This document shows, one piece after another, positions 1 to 6,014 of a stretch of DNA of 15,063 bases. The position numbers and the translations under genes were made by a program. Below the pieces are notes generated by a model. That model had not been told where the DNA came from. It did not search any database and worked only from the letters and a program-made list of their open reading frames with translations. Every line of letters starts with the position of its first letter. Position 1 is the first letter of the stretch. The stretch is taken from positions 1-15,063 of the forward strand of contig DGVV01000011.1 in NCBI GenBank assembly GCA_002395085.1, written 5' to 3'. This stretch comes from Ruminococcus sp. UBA4275. Its GTDB lineage: Bacteria; Bacillota; Clostridia; Oscillospirales; Ruminococcaceae.

Positions 1-8
1 ATCATCGC

Positions 9-44
9 GCAGCGATACCTCATTCAGCAGCGATACCTCATTCA
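9..44. repeat. 18-bp perfect tandem duplication at the 3' end of the flavin reductase gene
   Basis: Positions 9-26 and 27-44 are identical 18-mers (gcagcgatacctcattca). The inner copy supplies the TGA stop (42-44) of the flavin reductase gene. Read on the minus strand each copy holds TGAATGAGG, so a stop is followed directly by ATG. The first ATG (41-39) opens a five-codon frame closed by the second copy's TGA; the second ATG (23-21) opens a frame that runs off the window edge and may be the start of the next gene. Confidence 0.9.
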
Positions 45-548
45 CGCCTTCCGGTAAGCCGCGATGATCTCTCCGATGTACATCCGGTGGGTATCGCCGT
101 CCGCATAGAAGCCCGATGCCACATCCGCAGGCAGCGCCTCAATCGGCAGATCCGACGCAAACCGCTTCCGGCACACCAGCACAATCTCCGCTTCCTCATA
201 CGTCATGCCGCCCTCCAGCTCCGCAGGATGCAGCCCTGTCTCCGCTGCCTTATCGCAGTCTCTGCCGGAATGCGAGCCGCAGAATGCCAGTGCCTTGCGG
301 TAATCCTCCGGCAGGAACGACAGCGTGAAGATCTCCTGCCGCTCCATGAACCCGAATGTATGACGGGAATGACGCACATAACAGGTCACGGCGGGCTTGT
401 TCCACATCACGCCGACTGCGCCCCACGAACAGGTCATGCTGTTGAAGCCGGATTTCTCCGTGCCGGCGGTCAGCAGAAACCACTGCTTTCCGATCGCCTC
501 AAAAGGATTCGACTGCCACTGTGCAGGATCAATTTTCTGAAAAGACAT
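42..548 (-). CDS. Flavin reductase-like (FMN-binding split-barrel) family protein
   Basis: A 168-residue protein resembling the flavin reductase/flavoredoxin family, which binds FMN in a split barrel and passes reducing power from NAD(P)H or ferredoxin to flavin. The N-terminal half has the expected pattern: a PFEAIGKQWFLLTAG strand, then an FNSMTCSWGAVGVMWNKP segment (about residues 36-53) and a YVRHSRHT segment (about 57-64) where family members contact FMN. Length is usual for the short cytosolic members. The ATG at 548 is preceded by GGAGG at 8-nt spacing. It lies 25 bp after the spo0A stop with no terminator between, so it is probably cotranscribed with spo0A, although no functional link is known. 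Physiological substrate unknown. The stop codon lies in a tandem duplication. Family assignment is by recognition of sequence pattern only. Confidence 0.8.
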   Translation of the reverse strand: MSFQKIDPAQWQSNPFEAIGKQWFLLTAGTEKSGFNSMTCSWGAVGVMWNKPAVTCYVRHSRHTFGFMERQEIFTLSFLPEDYRKALAFCGSHSGRDCDKAAETGLHPAELEGGMTYEEAEIVLVCRKRFASDLPIEALPADVASGFYADGDTHRMYIGEIIAAYRKA

Positions 549-573
549 TGTTTTTTCCTCCGTTTTTATAATT

Positions 574-1329
574 TTATTGCTGATTTTGCAATCGCAGCTT
601 ATCGGTGATAAGCGCGATGAACTCCGAATTGGTTGGTTTGCCTTTGAGCGTGTTGACAGTGTACCCGAAAAACGAATTCAGCGTATCGAGATTGCCTCTG
701 TCCCACGCAATTTCAATGGCATGGCGAATGGCACGTTCAACCCGTGAAGGCGTTGTGCTGAACTGTGCCGCCACCCGCGGATAAAGCTGTTTCGTCACGC
801 TGTCAAGCAGTTCCGGCTCATGATATGCACTCACAATCGCACAGCGCAGATAATGATAGCCCTTGATGTGCGCCGGAACACCAAGCTGATGAATGATGTC
901 GGTAATTGTAATGGCGAGATCCTGCCCTGCGCGGCTTGCAATCGCACCGAGCGGCTGTTTGTTGGTCAGCAGGGCGATGCGTTCTCCGAGGACATTCAGG
1001 TCAAACGGTTTCAGCATGAAATACGCCGCACCGTTCTGCATCACCTGCTGTTCCACGAAGCTGTTGTCATACGAAGATGTGACAATGAATGCCGGCCGCT
1101 TGCCGCCGCCTGCACCCGCCTTTTTCATCAGTTCAATCGCATCCATGTGCGGCAGGATGGCGTCAATTACGACAACATCCGGTGTATCATTCCGGATGGA
1201 TTCGAGAACGGTATTGCCGTTCTTGGGTCTTGTGTATGCGTACATTCCCTGTGCGCGAAGGACACTGGCGCAGGAGACTCCGTATTCCGCCGTGTCGTCA
1301 CCAATCAGAACCTTGACTTGCTTTTGCAT
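574..1329 (-). CDS. spo0A: Spo0A, master response regulator of sporulation
   Basis: A 251-residue two-domain regulator. The receiver domain (about 1-120) has the acidic pair Asp11/Asp12, the phosphoacceptor Asp56 in VVVIDAILPHMD and the conserved Lys in the LKPFD turn. The C-terminal Spo0A DNA-binding domain contains the near-invariant recognition segment SRVERAIRHAIEIAWDRGN (about 195-213). Phospho-Spo0A binds 0A boxes and commits the cell to sporulation. The frame can be extended to an ATG at 1368, but the ATG at 1329 has a strong AAAGGAGG site, gives the family's usual N terminus, and lies downstream of a promoter whose start point would be near 1352; 1329 is therefore chosen. Length and motifs look fully functional. 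In Bacillus this gene follows spoIVB on the same strand; here spoIVB is about 1.3 kb away and divergent, with two small genes between. Confidence 0.97.
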   Translation of the reverse strand: MQKQVKVLIGDDTAEYGVSCASVLRAQGMYAYTRPKNGNTVLESIRNDTPDVVVIDAILPHMDAIELMKKAGAGGGKRPAFIVTSSYDNSFVEQQVMQNGAAYFMLKPFDLNVLGERIALLTNKQPLGAIASRAGQDLAITITDIIHQLGVPAHIKGYHYLRCAIVSAYHEPELLDSVTKQLYPRVAAQFSTTPSRVERAIRHAIEIAWDRGNLDTLNSFFGYTVNTLKGKPTNSEFIALITDKLRLQNQQ

Positions 1330-1358
1330 GGTTCTACCTCCTTTTGCTTTATGTTTCC

Positions 1359-1387
1359 ATTTTATCACGCATGAAACGGAAAAGCAA
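1359..1387 (-). promoter_or_regulatory. Candidate sigma-A promoter of spo0A
   Basis: On the minus strand TTGCTT (1387-1382), a 17-bp spacer and TAAAAT (1364-1359), with an extended -10 TG one base upstream (TGATAAAAT). Predicted start near 1352, giving a leader of about 23 nt before the AAAGGAGG site. The -35 is imperfect. No sigma-H promoter was clear. Confidence 0.55.
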
Positions 1388-1417
1388 GAGCGAGAAACGG
1401 TGAATAATCCCGCATTT

Positions 1418-1515
1418 TGCCGAAACGGCGTTTATCTTGCAGTTTGGCTCGAAAACGGCGTATCTTCGTATATTTTGCATCGAATATTCTGTCCGGTTCA
1501 TCGGAAGATGTCGAA
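1418..1515. promoter_or_regulatory. Two candidate Spo0A boxes upstream of spo0A
   Basis: TGCCGAA (1418-1424) and TGTCGAA (1509-1515), both on the plus strand, match the 0A-box core TGNCGAA. They lie about 30 and 120 bp upstream of the proposed spo0A -35. Autoregulation of spo0A through 0A boxes is known in Bacillus; here it is inferred from short motifs. The first box lies in a short repeat: a CGAAACGGCGT-like string recurs at 1421 and 1450. Confidence 0.3.
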
Positions 1516-1525
1516 CGTGCGGAGA

Positions 1526-2041
1526 TCAGCGGTTCTCCTGTCGTTCCGCGTCGCCCAGAATGGACGGTGCAGGTTCTGCGTCTGCCGCTTCCCGCTTTGC
1601 ACGGCGCTGTACGGCGGCATCATAAGAAAACCAGCGGGTCAGCGTCAGCAGCAGCAGCAGCGCCAGCGTGACGGCACATGGCATCATACCGTTTCGCCAT
1701 ACGGCTGCTGCATTCCGCCCGAAACTCTGTTCGGTCTGTCCCGACCAGCCTGCGGTTTCTGCGGCATTCATTGCACGCAGCAGAACCGTCAGCACCGGCA
1801 GATAACTCACCGCCCCGCATATTGCAGCAGCGAGGTCTTTTCGGCAGAAATACAGCAATGCAGCAAACGTCATGCCGCCTGCGCCGGCGAAATACCAGAT
1901 GCTGTATGTGCGGAAAACCGCCCCGTAATGATCGGCGTGTGCCATCCAGCCATACGCGACTGCACCGCCCATCAGCCATGTCAGCAGCAGCAGACTCAGC
2001 ACCATCGCAATATTCCCGATGATTCGCAGTTTTTTCTTCAT
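1526..2041 (-). CDS. Small four-helix membrane protein of unknown function
   Basis: A 171-residue protein not assigned to a family. Hydrophobic segments are visible at about residues 7-29, 46-66, 69-89 and 117-136, with a basic MKKKLR start and a charged C-terminal tail of about 30 residues (RRAKREAADAEP), so probably four membrane spans with the tail in the cytosol. The fourth span is leucine-rich and is encoded by a run of cag/ctg triplets. The ATG at 2041 has an AAAGGAG site. It begins 24 bp after the stop of the 134-residue gene upstream, so the two form a pair; its stop lies 196 bp before the spo0A start. Location between spoIVB and spo0A makes a sporulation role possible but nothing in the sequence shows it. 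Confidence 0.7.
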   Translation of the reverse strand: MKKKLRIIGNIAMVLSLLLLTWLMGGAVAYGWMAHADHYGAVFRTYSIWYFAGAGGMTFAALLYFCRKDLAAAICGAVSYLPVLTVLLRAMNAAETAGWSGQTEQSFGRNAAAVWRNGMMPCAVTLALLLLLTLTRWFSYDAAVQRRAKREAADAEPAPSILGDAERQENR

Positions 2042-2065
2042 CTGAGACTCCTTTGCAAGATGCAG

Positions 2066-2470
2066 TCATTCGTCCCGCCGCAGGGAATCGTACCACTGAT
2101 CTCGGAATTGATTTTGCGCCTGTGTATCCGGAAAGCTGCGGAGATCACAGGTCTCCCAAATAGAAACGATGTCTGCGCGCAAAGCCTGCCTGCCGTTCGT
2201 GACGAGGTAAACCTGCGGCACATTTGCCATCATTGCAGACTGCACCGCATTCAGCCGGGAACCGGCACATTGCAGACCGAATCCGTCATTTAGCAGCGCA
2301 TCCCGCAGCACCTGATAGGCTTCGAGATACCCTTCCGCCTGCCCCGTATAGGTCTGCTGCGGCAGGGTCAGCGTCAGGCGAACCGCATCACCGTCCTCAT
2401 CCGCTGAAACCGCAGCCGGCAGAACCGTCTGCGTGCGCAGTTCTAGCAATGTCACAGCATATTTTTCCAT
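2066..2470 (-). CDS. Conserved-looking hypothetical protein, 134 residues
   Basis: A soluble acidic protein of unrecognised family. It opens with a short strand (MEKYAVTLLELRTQTVLP), has a second strand-like stretch (VRLTLTLPQQTYTG, about 30-43), a helical middle (YLEAYQVLRDALLNDGF, about 48-64) and a YLVTNGRQALRADIVSIW segment (about 88-105). No signal peptide, membrane span or metal motif. The ATG at 2470 is preceded by CCGGAG at suitable spacing. It heads the two-gene unit with the four-helix membrane protein and is divergent from spoIVB across 157 bp. No function can be proposed. Confidence 0.7.
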   Translation of the reverse strand: MEKYAVTLLELRTQTVLPAAVSADEDGDAVRLTLTLPQQTYTGQAEGYLEAYQVLRDALLNDGFGLQCAGSRLNAVQSAMMANVPQVYLVTNGRQALRADIVSIWETCDLRSFPDTQAQNQFRDQWYDSLRRDE

Positions 2471-2498
2471 ATCGTTCTCCGGTAAATATTTCCTTTTA

Positions 2499-2519
2499 TG
2501 ATTCGTTTTTTCCGAATCA
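2499..2519. repeat. Inverted repeat in the spoIVB divergent intergenic region
   Basis: TGATTCG (2499-2505) and CGAATCA (2513-2519) are perfect 7-bp arms around a T-rich 7-nt spacer. They lie 29 bp upstream of the minus-strand start at 2470 and about 109 bp upstream of spoIVB. This could be an operator or an mRNA stem-loop. No clean sigma-A promoter was found for spoIVB; a CATACT string at 2586-2591 is a weak partial match to a sigma-G -10, the factor known to drive spoIVB in Bacillus. Confidence 0.5.
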
Positions 2520-2627
2520 GCGCGGAATTTCCGTGCTGCCGGAAGATTGTCAGCTTTTGCAGTTCAAATTCTGCGATTATTTGCACATACTGTTTCTGTG
2601 TCAGCAACACAGAGAGGAAGATGCAAA

Positions 2628-3842
2628 ATGAAACAATATTGCGGCAAGATCTGGCTATCGCGGATTGCGGCAGGCTGCGCAGCTGTGATGCTGAGTCTTT
2701 GCGGCGCTGTGCAGTATTATGCCCACCGTCTGCCCGACCATTACTATACCGCTGCCGGCCGTCCGCTGACGATTGCTGCGGCGCTGCCGGTCACACTTAC
2801 GCGCAAGGATACACCCTCTGTACCGGCGGTGCAGGAAGCAGAACTGCGGCTGTTCGGGATGTTCCCCGTCAAGACCGTCTCCCTGACAACCGTCGGACAG
2901 ACGGCGGTTTATGTCGGGGGTGAACCGTTCGGCATCCGGATGCTGATGGCAGGCGTGATGGTCGTTTCCCTCAGCGACATTCAGACCCGATCCGGTACGG
3001 TTTGTCCGGCAGAACAGGCTGGCATCCGCATCGGGGACATCATTCAGGAAGTCGGCGGCAGACCCATCAGCAGCAACGCCGATTTGCAGGAAGCGGTATC
3101 TGCCTGTAAGGGCAGCCCCGTGACCGTCACACTTCAGCGCGGCGAAAGTCATCTCCGGCTGACCGTGCAGCCGGCATTTTCACCGATGAACAATCGCTGG
3201 CAAACCGGAATGTGGGTACGGGACAGTACAGCCGGCATCGGCACGGTGACGTACTATGCCGCATCGCCCTCCGGACAGATTCAGTTTGCGGGACTCGGCC
3301 ACGCTGTCTGCGATGCCGACACCGGCGGACAGATTCCCCTTGCCTCCGGCGATGTGCTGGCGGTCGAGGTCAATGATGTCATCGCGGGTGCAGCCGGCAA
3401 ACCCGGTGAACTGCGCGGCAGATTCGATACCGGTGAAGGCATCGGCACACTGCTTGCCAATACAGCATACGGCGTGTTCGGCACGATGCGCCGTATGCCG
3501 CCGCACACCTTTCTGCTGCCGCTTGGTTTCCGGCAGGATATTTCCCGCGGTGAGGCGGAAATCTGGACAACGGTGCAGGGCGATACGCCGCGTGCATACC
3601 GCGTAGAGATTGAAGAAATCCGCGGCGATGACACCGCTATGCGCAATCTCATTCTCCGCGTCACCGATCCGGAACTGCTGCGCGAGACCGGCGGAATTGT
3701 GCAGGGTATGAGCGGCAGTCCGATTGTGCAGAACGGGCGGCTGATCGGCGCGGTGACGCACGTTTTCGTCAAAGACCCGACCCGCGGCTACGGCATTTTC
3801 GCAGAAAATATGTATGCGCAGACGGCGGCGCTTGCCGCCTGA
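2628..3842 (+). CDS. spoIVB: SpoIVB, S55-family sporulation signalling serine peptidase
   Basis: A 404-residue protein with the SpoIVB architecture: an N-terminal membrane anchor (about 12-30), a PDZ domain (about 110-180, with AGIRIGDIIQEVGGRPI), then the S55 peptidase domain. The catalytic His225 is in GLGHAVCDADTG, and the active-site serine is in GIVQGMSGSPI (Ser362 by analogy with GDSGGP enzymes), followed by GAVTHVFVKDPTRGYGI. In Bacillus SpoIVB is made in the forespore, crosses into the intermembrane space and cleaves SpoIVFA, releasing SpoIVFB to activate pro-sigma-K. The frame extends upstream to 2547, but the ATG at 2628 has GAGGAAG at 7-nt spacing and gives the proper anchor. Length is close to the Bacillus protein. 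It is the only plus-strand gene in the window; spoIVFA/B are not present. Confidence 0.96.
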   Translation: MKQYCGKIWLSRIAAGCAAVMLSLCGAVQYYAHRLPDHYYTAAGRPLTIAAALPVTLTRKDTPSVPAVQEAELRLFGMFPVKTVSLTTVGQTAVYVGGEPFGIRMLMAGVMVVSLSDIQTRSGTVCPAEQAGIRIGDIIQEVGGRPISSNADLQEAVSACKGSPVTVTLQRGESHLRLTVQPAFSPMNNRWQTGMWVRDSTAGIGTVTYYAASPSGQIQFAGLGHAVCDADTGGQIPLASGDVLAVEVNDVIAGAAGKPGELRGRFDTGEGIGTLLANTAYGVFGTMRRMPPHTFLLPLGFRQDISRGEAEIWTTVQGDTPRAYRVEIEEIRGDDTAMRNLILRVTDPELLRETGGIVQGMSGSPIVQNGRLIGAVTHVFVKDPTRGYGIFAENMYAQTAALAA

Positions 3843-3860
3843 CCGCATTCCCCATACGCA

Positions 3861-3892
3861 AAAGAGGGCGCTCCGCACGGAACGCCCTCTTT
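3861..3892. terminator. Bidirectional intrinsic terminator between spoIVB and the HPr gene
   Basis: AAAGAGGGCG (3861-3870) pairs perfectly with CGCCCTCTTT (3883-3892); three inner pairs (TCC/GGA) extend the stem around a four-base loop after one mismatch. The arms themselves give a short T-run on either strand. It sits 18 bp after the spoIVB stop and about 90 bp after the HPr stop on the opposite strand, so it fits both converging transcripts. Confidence 0.85.
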
Positions 3893-3982
3893 CTGACCAT
3901 TCATAGATGCGTTGCTGGTTGCAGCTTGTCAGGTGCGCTGCGACGGCAAGTGCGAATTGTCAATTATTATGGATGCGAAGGT

Positions 3983-4255
3983 TCAGCGAGTCTCATCACT
4001 GAAGCCGCTGTCAACGAGTTCGACCAGAGCTGCGACAGCCTGTTCCTCATCGGTGCCGTCCGCGATGATGCGGATTGCAGTGCCGCCGACAATACCGAGC
4101 GACAGAATACCGAGCAGGGATTTCGCGTTCACACGGCGCTCCTCTTTCTCGATCCAGATAGCAGAGCGAAACTCATTCGCCTTCTGGATGAAAAAGGTCG
4201 CCGGACGAGCGTGCAGACCGACCTGATTCTGAACCATAACATCTTTGATACACAT
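3983..4255 (-). CDS. HPr-family phosphocarrier protein
   Basis: A 90-residue HPr-like protein. His15 is in VGLHARPA, the site phosphorylated by PTS enzyme I, and Ser46 is in VNAKSLLGIL, the site of HPr kinase in low-GC Gram-positives. With both residues kept it could act as a PTS carrier and as a corepressor partner for CcpA; Crh proteins, by contrast, lack His15. The frame is open for another 61 codons upstream, but the ATG at 4255 has AAAGGAGAG before it and gives exactly the family length and numbering. It is transcribed alone from a strong promoter at 4537-4565 with a leader of about 275 nt. No PTS enzyme genes are nearby, so the name ptsH is likely but not proven. Confidence 0.92.
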   Translation of the reverse strand: MCIKDVMVQNQVGLHARPATFFIQKANEFRSAIWIEKEERRVNAKSLLGILSLGIVGGTAIRIIADGTDEEQAVAALVELVDSGFSDETR

Positions 4256-4536
4256 AAACTTTCTCTCCTTTATAATTTCATAAAACCCAATGCTTCGGAT
4301 CAGCATACGCCATTGCGCATACCAGATCATGATCCGTGCCGCTCCCGCCACACGCGGATAAAAGAACTGCGGCGGCGATGCCTTCCATCCCGGAACCGAA
4401 CTATACCGTGCAAAGTCTGCCTGACCAGCCCTTGCCAATACGCTTTGTAATCCCCTTCCCGAATTTACTGGACGTATATTTTAGCAATACAGCCGGTGAC
4501 CGATTTTCGGGCACGCTTTTTCGGAATCATGCTATC

Positions 4537-4565
4537 ATTATACTGATTTTTTTCAATTTCGTCAA
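4537..4565 (-). promoter_or_regulatory. Strong sigma-A promoter for the HPr gene
   Basis: On the minus strand TTGACG (4565-4560), a 17-bp A-rich spacer, and a perfect TATAAT (4542-4537). Predicted start is near 4530, about 275 nt upstream of the HPr ATG at 4255. Confidence 0.85.
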
Positions 4566-4660
4566 TGTGATTTCTACACAAAAGCACAAGGAGGGGGTAA
4601 ATTTCTCCCGATTGCTACATTACCCAATATTGCAGCCGTCCTCGTTTGGTCATAATCACG

Positions 4661-4724
4661 AAAAAGAAATGTTGAAAACCTTTGTTTAAGTCTATAGTTT
4701 TCAACAATGGTTTTTGTTGAAAAC
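4661..4724 (-). repeat. Three alternating copies of TGTTGAAAAC/GTTTTCAACA after trmD
   Basis: In transcript order: GTTTTCAACAA (4724-4714), TTGTTGAAAAC (4707-4697) and GTTTTCAACA (4679-4670), then TTTCTTTTT (4669-4661). Copies 1 and 2 form a perfect 11-bp stem with a 6-nt loop. Copies 2 and 3 form a 10-bp stem with a 17-nt loop followed directly by a U-rich run, like a weak intrinsic terminator. The two folds exclude each other. Stems are AT-rich, so termination strength is uncertain. Confidence 0.7.
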
Positions 4725-4737
4725 GTAGAATGCTGTT

Positions 4738-5436
4738 TCACTCCTGTTCCTTTGACCATTTTGCCCAAAGGTCCGGACGCCTTTTTTGTGTAATGTCAGC
4801 GCTCTGCTGCGCTCTCCATTGTGCAATGTTTTTGTGATGTCCGCTCAAAAGCACCGGCGGAACTGCTTCGCCCTCCCAGATTTCCGGTCGGGTATACTGC
4901 GGGTATTCCAGAAGCCCGTTATAATGGCTTTCTTCCTCAAACGCTTCCTTTGCGGGCAGCACATTCTCACACATCCGTGCAACGGCATCCGTCAGCACGA
5001 GTGCCGGCAGTTCGCCGCCCGTGACGACATAATCCCCGATGGATATTTCCTCATCCACAATCCGGTCCAGCACACGCTGGTCAATGCCCTCATAGTGACC
5101 GCAAAGCAGAAACAGCCGCGGCATCTGCGCCAGTTCCTTGACGCGTTCCTGTGTCAGCACCCTGCCCTTCGGGGAGAGGTAGACGGTGTGCATCGGCAGA
5201 TCACTCATTTCCCGCACCGCCTTCCAGCAGTCATAGACCGGCTGTGCCTGCATCACCATGCCCATGCCGCCCCCAAACGGTGAATCATCCACGCGGTTGT
5301 GGCGGTCAGTGGTATAGGCGCGGATCTGGTGACAGTGAACTTCAATCGCGTTTTTGGCGCGCGCCCGCCCGATGATACTCTCACACAGCACCGATTCGCA
5401 CATCTCCGGAAACAGCGTTGCAATCTCAATCCGCAT
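4738..5436 (-). CDS. trmD: TrmD, tRNA (guanine37-N1)-methyltransferase
   Basis: A 232-residue SPOUT methyltransferase that uses S-adenosylmethionine to methylate G37 in tRNAs with G36, preventing +1 frameshifts. Visible motifs: DSPFGGGMGMVMQ (about 51-63), YLSPKGR (86-92), LCGHYEGIDQR (111-121) and SIGDYVVTGGELPALVLTDAV (132-152), which build the trefoil knot, then GLLEYPQYTRP (174-184) and PPVLLSGHH (193-201). Arg154 is kept; the position of the general-base Asp169 of the E. coli enzyme reads Glu169 here. The ATG at 5436 overlaps the end of rimM by 11 bp and has AAGGGA 10 nt upstream; a TTG at 5442 is possible but too close to that site. Functions as a homodimer in the cytosol. Confidence 0.96.
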   Translation of the reverse strand: MRIEIATLFPEMCESVLCESIIGRARAKNAIEVHCHQIRAYTTDRHNRVDDSPFGGGMGMVMQAQPVYDCWKAVREMSDLPMHTVYLSPKGRVLTQERVKELAQMPRLFLLCGHYEGIDQRVLDRIVDEEISIGDYVVTGGELPALVLTDAVARMCENVLPAKEAFEEESHYNGLLEYPQYTRPEIWEGEAVPPVLLSGHHKNIAQWRAQQSADITQKRRPDLWAKWSKEQE

Positions 5437-5941
5437 CGTCAAACAGTCCCTTCAGCGGACGAATCCGAATCGCATCCGCATCAAAATCAATGTCCAGCAC
5501 GACATCCGGAATGACCGGAACCAGCAGCGATTTTCCGCTCGGCGCTTCCACCTCGTAGACATCGTTTGCGCCGGTCTGAAGCACATCCTTCAGCGTACCG
5601 TAAACTTTGCCGCTGTCAGCATCCGTGACCTGCATTCCGATGAGATCCTGAATGAAATACGTGCCTTCCTCCAGTTCCACCTCCTCGCGGTCCATGCAGA
5701 GGACGACATTGCGCAGGGCATTTGCGGCTTCGGGCGTATCAACGCCGGCAAACTTCATCAGCACCATATTTTTCTGCACAGCTGCGCGTTCCACGGTGAT
5801 CGGTTCATGTGATTTTGCACGGTAAAGCGTATCAAATTCGCAGAGGAATTCCGGACTGTCGCACCACGGCATCACCTTCACCATGCCGTTCAGACCGTGA
5901 ACATTGACGATCTTGCCGATCTCCAGAAATCGTTTTTTCAT
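5426..5941 (-). CDS. rimM: RimM, 16S rRNA processing/30S maturation factor
   Basis: A 171-residue protein with the two RimM parts: an N-terminal beta barrel (about 1-90) starting with IGKIVNVHGLNGMVKV, and a C-terminal PRC-barrel (about 95-168) with YFIQDLIGMQV, GTLKDVLQTGANDVYEV and LLVPVIPDVVLDID. RimM binds ribosomal protein S19 and helps mature the 3' domain of 16S rRNA. The ATG at 5941 follows a GTGAGGT site. Translation is coupled to trmD by overlap. The common neighbours rpsP (upstream) and rplS (downstream) are absent: upstream is the pseudokinase gene and its terminator. No clear promoter could be found in the short gap before rimM. Confidence 0.96.
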   Translation of the reverse strand: MKKRFLEIGKIVNVHGLNGMVKVMPWCDSPEFLCEFDTLYRAKSHEPITVERAAVQKNMVLMKFAGVDTPEAANALRNVVLCMDREEVELEEGTYFIQDLIGMQVTDADSGKVYGTLKDVLQTGANDVYEVEAPSGKSLLVPVIPDVVLDIDFDADAIRIRPLKGLFDDAD

Positions 5942-5968
5942 GTATTACCTCACATTTCATGCGCATGG

Positions 5969-6004
5969 AAACAGGACGGAAGCATAGCAGGCTCCGTCCT
6001 GTTT
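5969..6004 (-). terminator. Hairpin after the pseudokinase gene
   Basis: AAACAGGACGGA (5969-5980) and TCCGTCCTGTTT (5993-6004) form a perfect 12-bp stem with a 12-nt loop. On the minus strand it lies 10 bp after the TAA at 6015 and ends in TTT, a short U-run. It also lies just upstream of rimM, so it separates the two transcription units or attenuates read-through. Confidence 0.75.
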
Positions 6005-6014
6005 GTTGGTTCGG

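Larger units (their letters stand above)
4256..4737 (-). other. 482-bp gene-free region: HPr leader and trmD downstream hairpins
   Basis: No supported protein gene. From right to left it holds the repeated TGTTGAAAAC hairpin block (4661-4724), the HPr promoter (4537-4565), and a leader of about 275 nt. The proposed start point coincides with an ATG (4530-4528) opening a 21-codon basic frame (MIPKKRARKSVTGCIAKIYVQ is the full peptide in 21 residues, ending at 4465), possibly leaderless, without other support. About 30 nt before the HPr ribosome site an imperfect stem (GGATCA 4297-4302 / TGATCC 4330-4335, with inner pairing) could fold. No known riboswitch was recognised. Confidence 0.5.

Noticed and set aside
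893..2293. 466-codon open frame on the plus strand
   Set aside because: Runs antisense to spo0A and the two unknown genes; no family features.
4372..4415. 5S rRNA-like core (TTCCATCCCGGAACCGAACT) on the plus strand
   Set aside because: It recalls helix III/loop C of 5S rRNA, but the terminal stem, the loop E region and proper length are missing on both sides, and the stretch lies within the HPr leader on the other strand.
3983..4438. 151-residue version of HPr
   Set aside because: The extra 61 residues start at TTG without a ribosome site and do not resemble HPr; the 90-residue form has a strong site and exact family numbering.
4574..4768. 64-codon minus-strand frame after trmD
   Set aside because: It crosses the trmD stop and hairpin block, has no ribosome site and no recognisable protein character.
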